Shown: in pieces, positions 1-6,768 of the stretch
Numbering within the stretch: the stretch's first letter is position 1
Layout of the letters: the number at the start of each line of letters is the position of its first letter
Source of the DNA: Planctomycetota bacterium
Lineage (GTDB): Bacteria; Planctomycetota; UBA1135; GCA-002686595
Assembly (NCBI GenBank): GCA_027623615.1
Contig: JAQBVH010000155.1
Span: forward strand, 1 to 7,262
Direction of reading: 5' to 3'
Length of the DNA stretch: 7,262 bases
Position numbers and translations under genes: made by a program
Notes under the pieces: generated by a model
Databases searched by the model: none
The model's input: the letters and a program-made list of their open reading frames with translations, nothing else
What the model was told of the DNA's origin: nothing

Positions 1-3000
1 GCAGCGGGGTCGGGCAGGTCAGCCCGGACCAGCCGGACTACCTGTGCTCCGACGTCGTCACCCTGACGGCCGTGCCGGATGCCGGCTCGACCTTCCTCGG
101 GTGGCAGGGCGACCTGAGCGGCACGCAGAACCCGATCGAGCTGGTCATGTCCGGCGACCGGACCGTGACGGCGGTCTTCGCCGGGGACCTCGACCCGCCC
201 GTGATCTCGAACGTGACGGTCACGCCGTTCTCGAGCGGGGCGCTCATCACCTGGGACACCGACGAGCCGGCCACGAGCCGCGTCGAGTTTGGCCTCAGCG
301 CGGCCTACGGAGCGGTGGTCGAGGACCTGACTCTCGTGACGCTTCACAGCGTCGTGCTCGAGGGCCTCGCCAGCTCGACCACCTACCACTTCCAGGTGCT
401 CTCCGCCGACGCGTTGGGCAACCTGGCGATGAGCGCGGACGACACCTTCGAGACGGGTCCGGACTCGGGCCTCGTGTCCGACGACTTCAACCACTGCGCG
501 GGGCTGATCGCGCCGTGGAGCTACATCGATCCCTACGCGGATGGGAGCGGCTACGGCGTGGCCGGCGTTGGCACGGACGACGCGTGGATGCACCTCAGTG
601 TGCCGGGCGGCGCGAACCATGATCCGTATGGCGCAGGCCTCCTGCCGCCGCGCGTCAGCCAGCCGGTCTTCGACGTGGACTTCGAGTTCGAGGTCAAGTT
701 CGCCTCAGACCTGACCTCCACGATTCAGCAGCAGGGTGTGCTCATCGAGCAGGACGCCGACGACTGGATCCGCTTCGATGTCTACCGCTCGGGTAGTCAG
801 AACCGGGCCTTCGTGGGCAGCACGGTGGCGGGCAGCACCTCGACCGAGGCCCACGCCACGCTCTCCCTCATGGCGCCGATGCACCTGCGGGTGACGCGCG
901 TCGCGGACGACTGGACCTGCTGGTGGTCCTCCGACGGGTCGACCTGGAACAGCCTGGTGACGTTCGAACGGGTGATGGCGGCGACGCAGGTCTCGCTCTA
1001 CGGCGGCAACTCCGGCGGAGGCGGCGCCCCGGCCCATACGGCGCAGGTCGATTGGTTCCAGGACACGTCGAAGCCGATCGTGACCGAGGACGGCAGCGTC
1101 GCCGGCAGCGGCCCCTTCACCCTGACGACGAACGCGACCGGCAGCGGCAGCGTCCTGGCTGCGCCGGACCAGCCGGACTACCTGTGCACGGACGTGGTCG
1201 ACCTGACCGCGACTCCCGCGGGGGGCTGGGAGTTCGACCACTGGGAGGGAGATCTCACCGGCAGCGCCAACCCGGTCGCGATCACGCTGTCGGCGAACCG
1301 CAGCGTGACGGCGGTCTTCACCCAGGACGTGACGCCGCCGGTGATCTCGAACCTGCAGGTGCAGGTCGATCAGACCAGCGCGACGTTCACCTGGGACACG
1401 GACGAACCGGCGACCAGCATCGTCAACTTTGGCCTCACGGCCGGCTACGGGTCGACGGTCATGGATCCCGCGCTGGGGACCAGCCACATGATCGTGCTCG
1501 ACGGCCTGACGCCGGGCACGCTCTACCACTACGAGGTCTGCTCCACGGACGGCGCCGGCCTGATGGCCTGCCTGCCGGCCGCGACCCTCGTGACCCAGGA
1601 CGGCCTCGGCTTCGTCTCGGACGACTTCAACACGTGCGCCGGGCTGGCCGGGCACTGGACCTTCCACGACCCGGGCGCGGACGGCAGCCTCGACGTGGTC
1701 GGTGTCGGCACCGACGACGCCTGGATGCGCTTGCACGTGCCGGCCGGATCCGAGCATCAGGCGCATGACTTCCTGACCGCGCCCTACGTCAGCCAGACCG
1801 TCAACGACGTCGACTTCGAGCTCGAGACCAGGCTCGAGACGGTGCCGAGCCAGCAGTACGAGATCCAGGGCCTGCTCGTGATCGAGGGGCCAGGAAGCTG
1901 GCTGCGCTTCGACGTCTATCACAACGGCAGCGAGCTGCGCATGTACGCCGGACGCACGATCGTGAACGACACGACCAAGCTGGTCGACGTCGGCCTGGGC
2001 GCGATCGGCGCGCCCCTGTGGATGCGCATCCGGCGCGTCGGCGACCAGTGGGACCAGGAGTACTCGGTCGACGGCACGAACTGGTTCGTGGTCATGTCGG
2101 GCGTGAGCCATGCCCTCGACGTGAACGAGGTCGGGCTCTATGTGGGCAACGCCGTGGGCGTGTCCTCGCCCGCCTACGTCGGCGCCTTCGACTACGTCGA
2201 GGACACGGCGGCACCCATCACGGACGAGGACGGCTTCTTTGGCGGGAGCGGACCCTTCACCCTGACGCGCACCGCCGACCCGGCCTTCGGTGGCACGTTG
2301 GGCGCCTCGCCCGACCAGGTCGACTACAGCTGCACCGACGTGGTCCAGGTGACCGCGACGCCGGCGGTCGGCTGGCAGTTCAGCCACTGGAGCGGGGACC
2401 TGAGCGGCAGCTCGAACCCGCAGGTGCTCTCGATGTCCGCGGACCGCGACGTGACCGCCCACTTCGTGCAGGACATAGACCCGCCCGTGATCTCGAACCT
2501 GGCCGTCTCGCCGGGCCCGACCTTCGCGACGATCACGTGGACGACGGACGAGCCCGCGGACTCCAGCGTGGACTACGGGCCGGACGACGGCTACGGCAGC
2601 ACGGTCCTGGACACGGCGCTGGTGACGGACCACGTCCTGCTCGTCGGCGGACTGACCCCCGACACGACCTACCACTTCCAGGTCTGCTCGGCGGACCTGA
2701 GCGGCAACACGGCCTGCACGTCGGACCAGACCTTCACCACGAACCCGGACGCGGGCGTGGTCTCGGACGACTTCAACGCGCCGAACCTGAACCTCGGCCT
2801 CTGGCAGTTCAGCGACGAACTCGGAGCCGCCCAGGCCCCGCGCATCGTGGGGCCGTGCACCTCGGACGCCCTGCTCGAGCTGCGCGTCCCGAGCGGGACG
2901 GAGTACCTGGGCTGGATCGTGAACGACAACGTGCACGTGACCCAGCCTGTGGGCAACTCCGACTTCGAGCTCGAGACCAAGCTCGAGACCGACTTCACGG

Positions 3001-4730
3001 GGCAGTACCAGTCCGCGGGTCTGATCGTGATCGAGGACGAGGACACCTGGCTGCGCTTCGACTTCCAGCACACGGGCAGTGACCTGCGCATCCTCCGCGC
3101 CAGCTTCGACGCGGGCAGCGCGACGAACTACAAGGCGACCACGGTCAACGCCGGTGACTGGGTGGGCGCGCCCCTGTGGATGCGCGTCACCCGCGTGGGG
3201 GACCAGTGGAGCCAGGCGTACAGCTTCGACGGCAACACCTGGTTCGGGAACGGGTCCGCGTTCGGCTTCGTCTGCGCTCCGACGCGGGTCGGACTGATGG
3301 CCGGCAACGAGCTGCCCGAGACGAACGCGCTGGGCGCGCGCTTCGACTACTTCTTCAACAGCGCGGCGCCCCTCGATCCGGAGGACTTCCAGTGTCCCCC
3401 GTCGGACACGACCGAGCCCTTGCTCGTCGCCTCGGCGGCCCCGGCCAGCGACAGCGCGATCACGGTGGACTGGTCCACGGACGAGCTGAGCACCGGCTCG
3501 GTGGTCTGGGGTACGGCGCCGGGCGTCTACGACCAGGGTTCGCTGAACGGCAACCCGCTGGTGTTCGAGGAGAGCCTGCTCATTCCCGGGCTCCTGTCCG
3601 AGACGACCTATCACTTCCAGGTGACGGCCGCGGACGGGAGCGGGAACAGCTCGCTCTCGCCGGACTTCTCCGCCACGACGCCCCCCTTCGGATTCGACGG
3701 ACTGCCCGACGTCGAGGTCTGGTACGGCACGCTCAACGGCCTCGGGGAGCCGGTGCTGCGCTTCGGCCATCTCGGAGATGCCCAGACCTGGATCAACGTT
3801 CCGGGACGCGTGACCGACGAGCTCGGCGGCGTGGTGTCCCTGACCTACACCCTCGACAACGGCACTCAAGTCTTCGGGCCGAACGCCCTGGACGTCGAGG
3901 GCGTGAACGGCCTCGACAACTTCCGCCTGGTCGACGCGGGCGACTTCAACGTCGAGCTGGCGCAGCCCGACCTGGCCGACGGCCTGAACGAGCTGACCCT
4001 GACTGCCACGGACACCGACGGCAACGTGGTGAACCAGACCGTCTGGATCGACTACGATGCCGGCAACGTCTGGCCGTTGCCCTTCAGCGTCGACTGGTCG
4101 ACCGTGACCGACCTGCAGGACGCTGCTCAGTTCGTGGACGGCTGGTTCCGCATCGACAGCTCCTCGGGCACGCCGATGCTGCGCAACATCCGCGACGGCG
4201 CGCCGGTCCACGGCTACGACCGTCTCTTCGCGGTGGGGGACGAGACGTGGACCGACTACGAGTTCGTGGTCGACTTCGAGGTGCACTCCCTCAATCCGGA
4301 CGGGTTCACGCCGGGTAGTAACTCCCACGCCTTCGGCGTGATCATGCGCTGGCCCGGTCACAGCGGAGGCACCGAGCAGCCCCAGGAGGAGTTCTTCCCC
4401 CTGGGCGGACTGATGGCCTACCGCTGGTACACGGTCATCAACGAGCACTGGAACCTGTACAGCACCGACTTCGTCCCCAACATCCACGAGTCGCCGTTCT
4501 ACCTGGCGGTGGACGAGGGCGTGCACTACCTCTTGCGCGGTCAGGTCGAGGACCAGCCCGGCGGCGAGATCCGCTACCGCGCCCGCATGTGGGAGGTCGG
4601 CTCGAGCGAGCCGACGGACTGGCCCCTGGAGATGAACGTCCCCGCGGGCGGCCTCAGCTCCGGATCGCTCCTGTTCATCGTGCACGACGTGGACGCGAGC
4701 ATCGGTAACCTGACCATCACCCCGCTGTAG
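1..4730 (+). CDS. Giant modular secreted/surface-type repeat protein, 3' part (5' end outside window)
   Basis: The frame is open from the first full codon at 3, inside a repeat module, so the start lies upstream; 1575 residues are visible before TAG at 4728-4730. Numbering from nt 3, modules in order are: InlB B-repeat (1-62, partial), Fn3 (63-156), jelly-roll (157-371), InlB (372-442), Fn3 (443-536), jelly-roll (537-751), InlB (752-824), Fn3 (825-918), jelly-roll (919-1134), Fn3 (about 1135-1231) and a unique C-terminal region (about 1232-1575). The InlB-type modules carry a GW.F..W.GDL motif and end in VTAVF or VTAHF. The Fn3 modules carry PPVISN, W.TDEPA and TTYHFQV-like motifs. The jelly-roll modules start at VSDDFN and contain a WLRFDVY-like strand, resembling DUF1349/beta-xylosidase C-terminal concanavalin-like folds. 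These families are typical of extracytoplasmic adhesion or carbohydrate-binding proteins. No catalytic motif is recognised. The C-terminus ends in ITPL, with no LPXTG, PEP-CTERM or evident type IX sorting tail. Function and ligand are unknown. Confidence 0.5.
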   Translation, partial: SGVGQVSPDQPDYLCSDVVTLTAVPDAGSTFLGWQGDLSGTQNPIELVMSGDRTVTAVFAGDLDPPVISNVTVTPFSSGALITWDTDEPATSRVEFGLSAAYGAVVEDLTLVTLHSVVLEGLASSTTYHFQVLSADALGNLAMSADDTFETGPDSGLVSDDFNHCAGLIAPWSYIDPYADGSGYGVAGVGTDDAWMHLSVPGGANHDPYGAGLLPPRVSQPVFDVDFEFEVKFASDLTSTIQQQGVLIEQDADDWIRFDVYRSGSQNRAFVGSTVAGSTSTEAHATLSLMAPMHLRVTRVADDWTCWWSSDGSTWNSLVTFERVMAATQVSLYGGNSGGGGAPAHTAQVDWFQDTSKPIVTEDGSVAGSGPFTLTTNATGSGSVLAAPDQPDYLCTDVVDLTATPAGGWEFDHWEGDLTGSANPVAITLSANRSVTAVFTQDVTPPVISNLQVQVDQTSATFTWDTDEPATSIVNFGLTAGYGSTVMDPALGTSHMIVLDGLTPGTLYHYEVCSTDGAGLMACLPAATLVTQDGLGFVSDDFNTCAGLAGHWTFHDPGADGSLDVVGVGTDDAWMRLHVPAGSEHQAHDFLTAPYVSQTVNDVDFELETRLETVPSQQYEIQGLLVIEGPGSWLRFDVYHNGSELRMYAGRTIVNDTTKLVDVGLGAIGAPLWMRIRRVGDQWDQEYSVDGTNWFVVMSGVSHALDVNEVGLYVGNAVGVSSPAYVGAFDYVEDTAAPITDEDGFFGGSGPFTLTRTADPAFGGTLGASPDQVDYSCTDVVQVTATPAVGWQFSHWSGDLSGSSNPQVLSMSADRDVTAHFVQDIDPPVISNLAVSPGPTFATITWTTDEPADSSVDYGPDDGYGSTVLDTALVTDHVLLVGGLTPDTTYHFQVCSADLSGNTACTSDQTFTTNPDAGVVSDDFNAPNLNLGLWQFSDELGAAQAPRIVGPCTSDALLELRVPSGTEYLGWIVNDNVHVTQPVGNSDFELETKLETDFTGQYQSAGLIVIEDEDTWLRFDFQHTGSDLRILRASFDAGSATNYKATTVNAGDWVGAPLWMRVTRVGDQWSQAYSFDGNTWFGNGSAFGFVCAPTRVGLMAGNELPETNALGARFDYFFNSAAPLDPEDFQCPPSDTTEPLLVASAAPASDSAITVDWSTDELSTGSVVWGTAPGVYDQGSLNGNPLVFEESLLIPGLLSETTYHFQVTAADGSGNSSLSPDFSATTPPFGFDGLPDVEVWYGTLNGLGEPVLRFGHLGDAQTWINVPGRVTDELGGVVSLTYTLDNGTQVFGPNALDVEGVNGLDNFRLVDAGDFNVELAQPDLADGLNELTLTATDTDGNVVNQTVWIDYDAGNVWPLPFSVDWSTVTDLQDAAQFVDGWFRIDSSSGTPMLRNIRDGAPVHGYDRLFAVGDETWTDYEFVVDFEVHSLNPDGFTPGSNSHAFGVIMRWPGHSGGTEQPQEEFFPLGGLMAYRWYTVINEHWNLYSTDFVPNIHESPFYLAVDEGVHYLLRGQVEDQPGGEIRYRARMWEVGSSEPTDWPLEMNVPAGGLSSGSLLFIVHDVDASIGNLTITPL
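189..1328 (+). repeat. Tandem protein repeat unit 1 (Fn3 + jelly-roll + InlB), 380 codons
   Basis: This is the first complete copy of the unit: Fn3 189-470 (94 codons), jelly-roll 471-1115 (215 codons), InlB module 1116-1328 (71 codons). The boundary motifs PPVISN (195) and VSDDFN (474) recur in the next copies. Its Fn3 has Leu (399) and Met (429) where the next two copies have cysteines. The partial InlB module at 3-188 before it belongs to an upstream copy, so the array continues outside the window. Confidence 0.5.
1329..2474 (+). repeat. Tandem protein repeat unit 2 (Fn3 + jelly-roll + InlB), 382 codons
   Basis: The second copy has Fn3 at 1329-1610 (94 codons), jelly-roll at 1611-2255 (215 codons) and InlB module at 2256-2474 (73 codons). 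The first two modules match unit 1 in length to the codon. Short DNA-level identities with the other copies remain, such as the stretch around GTGATCTCGAAC and the one coding for GAPLWMR. The Fn3 has a Cys pair at 1539 and 1569. Confidence 0.5.
2475..3404 (+). repeat. Tandem protein repeat unit 3 (Fn3 + divergent jelly-roll, InlB module missing)
   Basis: The third copy has Fn3 at 2475-2756 (94 codons, Cys pair at 2685 and 2715) and jelly-roll at 2757 to about 3404 (about 216 codons). The jelly-roll is more divergent: the Cys after DDFN found in copies 1 and 2 is replaced, and the GVGTDDAWM segment reads differently. No InlB module follows. The next Fn3 (about 3405-3695) begins directly, so the spacing between Fn3 modules drops from 380-382 to about 311 codons. 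Confidence 0.5.
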
Positions 4731-4732
4731 GC

Positions 4733-5653
4733 ATGGGCGTCACCGGCGAGCTTCGAAGCGAACAGGTCCCGGCGCTGGCGTCGGGCCGTCCGCTGGTGAC
4801 GGTGGGCCTGCCCGTGTTCAACGGGGAGCGCTACCTGCGCGGCGCCCTCGAGGCCAACCTGGCCCAGACCTTCGAGGACTTCGAGCTGCTCGTCTGCGAC
4901 AACGCCTCGACCGACGCAACATCGGAGATCCTGCGCGAGTTCGCCGCCCGTGATCCGCGCGTGCGCGTGCATCGTCACGATGAGAACCTGGGCGCCGCCG
5001 GGAACTACAACAGCGCGGTCGCCCTCGCCCGCGGTACGTACTTTCGCTGGACGCCCCACGACGACCTGGTGGCGCCGACGCACCTCGAGCGCTTGATGGA
5101 GGTGCACCGCGCCGAGGGGGACGGCCTGGCCCTCGTCTACCCCCAGACCTCGATCATCGACGCCGAGGGTCTGGTCGTCGACCAGATCGACGACCGCGCC
5201 CACGCACCCGAGCCCGAGGCGCACCTGCGCCTGGAGCGCCTGTTGCGCATTAACATCTGCAACCCGGTGCTGGGCCTGATCCCGCTCGAGCTCCTGCAGC
5301 GCACGGCGTGCATCGGGCCCTACCGCTCCTCGGACAAGGTGCTGCTCTTCGAGCTCAGCTTGCACGGCCGCGTGATCGAGGTGCCCGAGCGCCTCTTCTT
5401 CCGGCGTCGTGACGAGAAGCTGCAGGCTCACACGAACCTCTCCGCCGCGGAGAAGCAGGCCTGGTTCGACCCGCGCAGCCGCGAGCGCGCCGAGCGCTAC
5501 CGCTGGACCCTGGTACGTCACAGCTTCGACGCGGTGCAGCGCGCCCCGCTGTCCTTCGTCGAGCGCCAGCGTTGTCGCCTGGCGATCGTGCGCGACATGG
5601 CCCGCTGGCGGCATCAGCTCTGGGGCGAGCTGCGCGGGCGAGCCACGGCCTGA
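4733..5653 (+). CDS. Family 2 glycosyltransferase (GT-A fold)
   Basis: This 306-residue protein is probably a cytoplasmic inverting glycosyltransferase using a nucleotide-sugar donor. The N-terminal GT-A domain shows VTVGLPVFNGERYL (22-35), the UDP-sugar-binding strand LLVCDNASTD (52-61, Asp56), and ENLGAAGNYN (84-93). The metal-binding DXD position is HDD (109-111). SSDKVLLFELSLHGRV (199-214) is the usual acceptor-side acidic motif, followed by VPERLFFRRR. No transmembrane segment is obvious, and length fits the compact 300-residue subgroup. ATG at 4733 lies two bases after the stop of the repeat-protein gene, with about 20 residues before the first beta strand. No Shine-Dalgarno is visible, so translational coupling is plausible. 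The sugar and acceptor cannot be read from sequence. Neighbouring the repeat protein, it could act on that protein or on an envelope glycan (inference). Confidence 0.5.
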   Translation: MGVTGELRSEQVPALASGRPLVTVGLPVFNGERYLRGALEANLAQTFEDFELLVCDNASTDATSEILREFAARDPRVRVHRHDENLGAAGNYNSAVALARGTYFRWTPHDDLVAPTHLERLMEVHRAEGDGLALVYPQTSIIDAEGLVVDQIDDRAHAPEPEAHLRLERLLRINICNPVLGLIPLELLQRTACIGPYRSSDKVLLFELSLHGRVIEVPERLFFRRRDEKLQAHTNLSAAEKQAWFDPRSRERAERYRWTLVRHSFDAVQRAPLSFVERQRCRLAIVRDMARWRHQLWGELRGRATA

Positions 5654-5658
5654 AACGA

Positions 5659-5686
5659 AGAAGGGGCTCCCGCAGGAGCCCCTTCT
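5659..5686. terminator. Bidirectional intrinsic-type terminator between convergent genes
   Basis: A perfect 12-bp stem is formed by 5659-5670 and 5675-5686 with the 4-nt loop CGCA. It starts five bases after the glycosyltransferase stop and ends 14 bases before the HNH stop. On the minus strand the stem is followed by TCGTTT; on the plus strand only by CTCGTA, so the U-tract is moderate to weak in both directions. Position between two convergent genes supports shared termination. Confidence 0.5.
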
Positions 5687-5700
5687 CGTACAGCGCTGGA

Positions 5701-6300
5701 TCAGGGTTCCAGCGGGACTTCCCAGTAGCGGTCGGAGACGAACTTGCGCCAGGACTGTCGGACCCTGGCGATGGGCACCTCCATGATCGGCGTCCAGCGC
5801 GGCGCGATGGGTGTGCGCAGCAGGTGCATGCGCGCCTCCTTGGGCAGCCGGTTGGCCTTGCGGCCGTTGCAGCCCACGCAGGCCAGGACGCAGTTCACCC
5901 AGTTGGAGAGTCCGCCCCGCGAGCGCGGGACGACGTGGTCGATCGAGAGCTCGCTGGTCCCTGGTCGCCCGCCGCAGTACTGGCACGTGTTGCGATCTCG
6001 GCGGTACAGGTTTCGCCGCGAGAAGGTCGCCTCCTGTGTCGGCATGCCCGTGTAGTGGGTCAGCACGATCACCTCGGGGATGCGCATCTCGAAGGAAACG
6101 GTGCGGATGGAGGGTTCCCCGTCCTCCACGGCCAGGTCCGCCCAGGAGTCGAAGCCGTGGGTCTCGTACGTGTCGGGGCGGATGATGCGCGCGGCGCCGG
6201 TGTAGACCAGGCCGATCGCCTTGCGAGCCGTCGTGGTCGTGATCGCGGACCAGGAACGGTTGAGGACCAGGGTCGGTGTGCTGAGGACTGCAGTTGGCAT
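5701..6300 (-). CDS. HNH endonuclease, stand-alone, zinc-ribbon type
   Basis: This 199-residue protein has a C-terminal-half HNH (beta-beta-alpha metal) nuclease domain of the HNH_5-like class. CQYC at 106-109 and C141/C144 form the expected four-Cys zinc site. The catalytic segment is SIDHVVPRSRGG (119-130, His122), with Asn136 and Asn145 completing the HNH signature. The N-terminal part, starting TPTLVLNRSW (8-17) and followed by a short helix with KAIGLVYTG (27-35), is the conserved extension of the group common in Planctomycetota and some other phyla. The function of that group is not established; it is usually annotated only as HNH endonuclease. ATG at 6300 is chosen because homology begins within a few residues of it. 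An upstream in-frame start at 6528 would add a low-complexity, non-conserved extension. No Shine-Dalgarno precedes ATG. No methylase or phage gene sits next to it, so a classical restriction pair is not indicated. Confidence 0.5.
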   Translation of the reverse strand: MPTAVLSTPTLVLNRSWSAITTTTARKAIGLVYTGAARIIRPDTYETHGFDSWADLAVEDGEPSIRTVSFEMRIPEVIVLTHYTGMPTQEATFSRRNLYRRDRNTCQYCGGRPGTSELSIDHVVPRSRGGLSNWVNCVLACVGCNGRKANRLPKEARMHLLRTPIAPRWTPIMEVPIARVRQSWRKFVSDRYWEVPLEP

Positions 6301-6312
6301 GGTTGGGAATCT

Positions 6313-6340
6313 AGTATCGGTCGCGTTCTCAATCGAACAA
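6313..6340 (-). promoter_or_regulatory. Weak candidate promoter for the HNH gene
   Basis: Reading the minus strand, TTGTTC (6335-6340) and GATACT (6313-6318) are separated by 16 bases and would start transcription only a few bases before ATG at 6300. The matches to sigma-70 boxes are partial (3/6 and 4/6). This AT-richer patch stands out from the surrounding GC-rich DNA, which is the main support. Confidence 0.5.
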
Positions 6341-6353
6341 GGATTGTCCACGA

Positions 6354-6385
6354 ACGGGACCTCCAAGGCGCCTTGATCTTCCCGT
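6354..6385. promoter_or_regulatory. 32-bp dyad-symmetric element, candidate operator
   Basis: The arrangement is ACGGGA, 4 bases, CAAGGCGCCTTG (perfect 12-bp palindrome, 6364-6375), 4 bases, TCCCGT. All 24 arm and core positions are symmetric about one centre (6369.5); only the two 4-base spacers are not. It lies upstream of the HNH gene, just beyond the candidate promoter. It could be a binding site for a dimeric or tetrameric regulator, or an RNA hairpin. No regulator gene is visible in the window. Confidence 0.5.
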
Positions 6386-6395
6386 GGGACTTCCA

Positions 6396-6553
6396 TCGGC
6401 CGGACCCACGCGGGGTGGGAGGCCGACCGAGGCGGGAGCAGCGAAGACCCGGGTCGCTCTCCCCAGACCTCCCGGGTCCGATTCCCATCACCGCCGCTCC
6501 GTGTCCTGCCGTGCCGAGCCCACGGCACTTCCCCGACACGAGCGCACAGCGCT
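6396..6553. other. Cluster of consecutive strong inverted repeats, possible structured RNA
   Basis: Four hairpins follow one another. (a) 6396-6401 pairs with 6421-6426 (TCGGCC/GGCCGA), enclosing 6405-6409 with 6415-6419 (CCCAC/GTGGG). (b) 6434-6438 with 6459-6463 plus 6440-6444 with 6454-6458 gives 10 bp with one bulged C. (c) 6495-6498 with 6541-6544 and 6500-6505 with 6535-6540, enclosing 6511-6516 with 6523-6528 (GTGCCG/CGGCAC). (d) 6541-6545 with 6549-6553 (AGCGC/GCGCT) competes with the base of (c). I see no match to RNase P RNA, tmRNA or a complete tRNA. Chance pairing is common in GC-rich DNA, so this is only a candidate. Confidence 0.5.
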
Positions 6554-6697
6554 GCTGCCTACGTCGTTGGTCGCCCTCCCGAGTTGGTGGCGGGTCGCGT
6601 TGCGAGGCGCCGGGATCAGCGAGCGATGAGGCCCCACTTCGGCGCCGAGAAGCTGCGCGACCCGCATGTACGGGCGGTCAAGTCCGACCTGATTGTC
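6554..6697. other. Intergenic stretch with no supported gene
   Basis: Nothing convincing is seen here. It contains two copies of the hexamer GGCGCC (6606-6611 and 6641-6646), which could pair with each other, and a perfect TTGACA on the minus strand (6694-6699). That TTGACA has no AT-rich partner at the right distance and overlaps the U-tract of the neighbouring terminator. Confidence 0.5.
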
Positions 6698-6738
6698 AAA
6701 AAACTGCGGGCCCAAGAGCTGCGCTCTCGGGCCCGCGG
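6698..6738 (-). terminator. Intrinsic (Rho-independent) terminator, minus strand
   Basis: On the minus strand an 8-bp stem GCGGGCCC/GGGCCCGC (6706-6713 with 6729-6736) is followed, after one A/C mismatch, by a 5-bp stem AGAGC/GCTCT (6715-6719 with 6723-6727) and a 3-base loop. Two bases after the stem comes a run of six T (A6 at 6698-6703 on the plus strand). This is the textbook layout and is clearly one-directional. It starts about 32 bases after the stop codon of the small minus-strand ORF and implies a real transcript arriving from the right. Confidence 0.5.
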
Positions 6739-6768
6739 ACGTGGGCGTACGACGTTTCGTCAGGACGC

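Noticed and set aside
72..74. GTG as the start of the repeat protein
   Set aside because: The frame is open through the left edge and the residues before it (nt 3-71) match the same InlB module seen at 1116-1328, so the gene starts upstream.
705..4685. Very long open frame on the minus strand (over 1300 codons) opposite the repeat protein
   Set aside because: It is a shadow of high-GC coding sequence. Its product is rich in Arg, Val, Ala and His with no recognisable domain, whereas the plus frame has clear repeated modules.
4574..5986. Minus-strand open frame across the glycosyltransferase and into the HNH region
   Set aside because: It runs antisense to the glycosyltransferase and out of frame with the HNH gene, and its translation has no domain features.
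6446..6455. Perfect 10-bp palindrome GACCCGGGTC
   Set aside because: It falls inside the loop and stem of hairpin (b), and palindromes of this length are expected in GC-rich DNA; there is no independent support for a binding site.
6470..6500. tRNA-like T-arm sequence (GGGTCCGATTCCC, then CATCACCG)
   Set aside because: It resembles the 3' end of glycine tRNAs, but the outer T-stem pairs fail and I found no anticodon arm or full matching 5' acceptor strand. At best it is a decayed tRNA fragment.
6301..6528. N-terminal extension of the HNH protein from ATG at 6528
   Set aside because: The extra 76 residues are low-complexity and cross the hairpin cluster and dyad; family-like sequence starts at ATG 6300.
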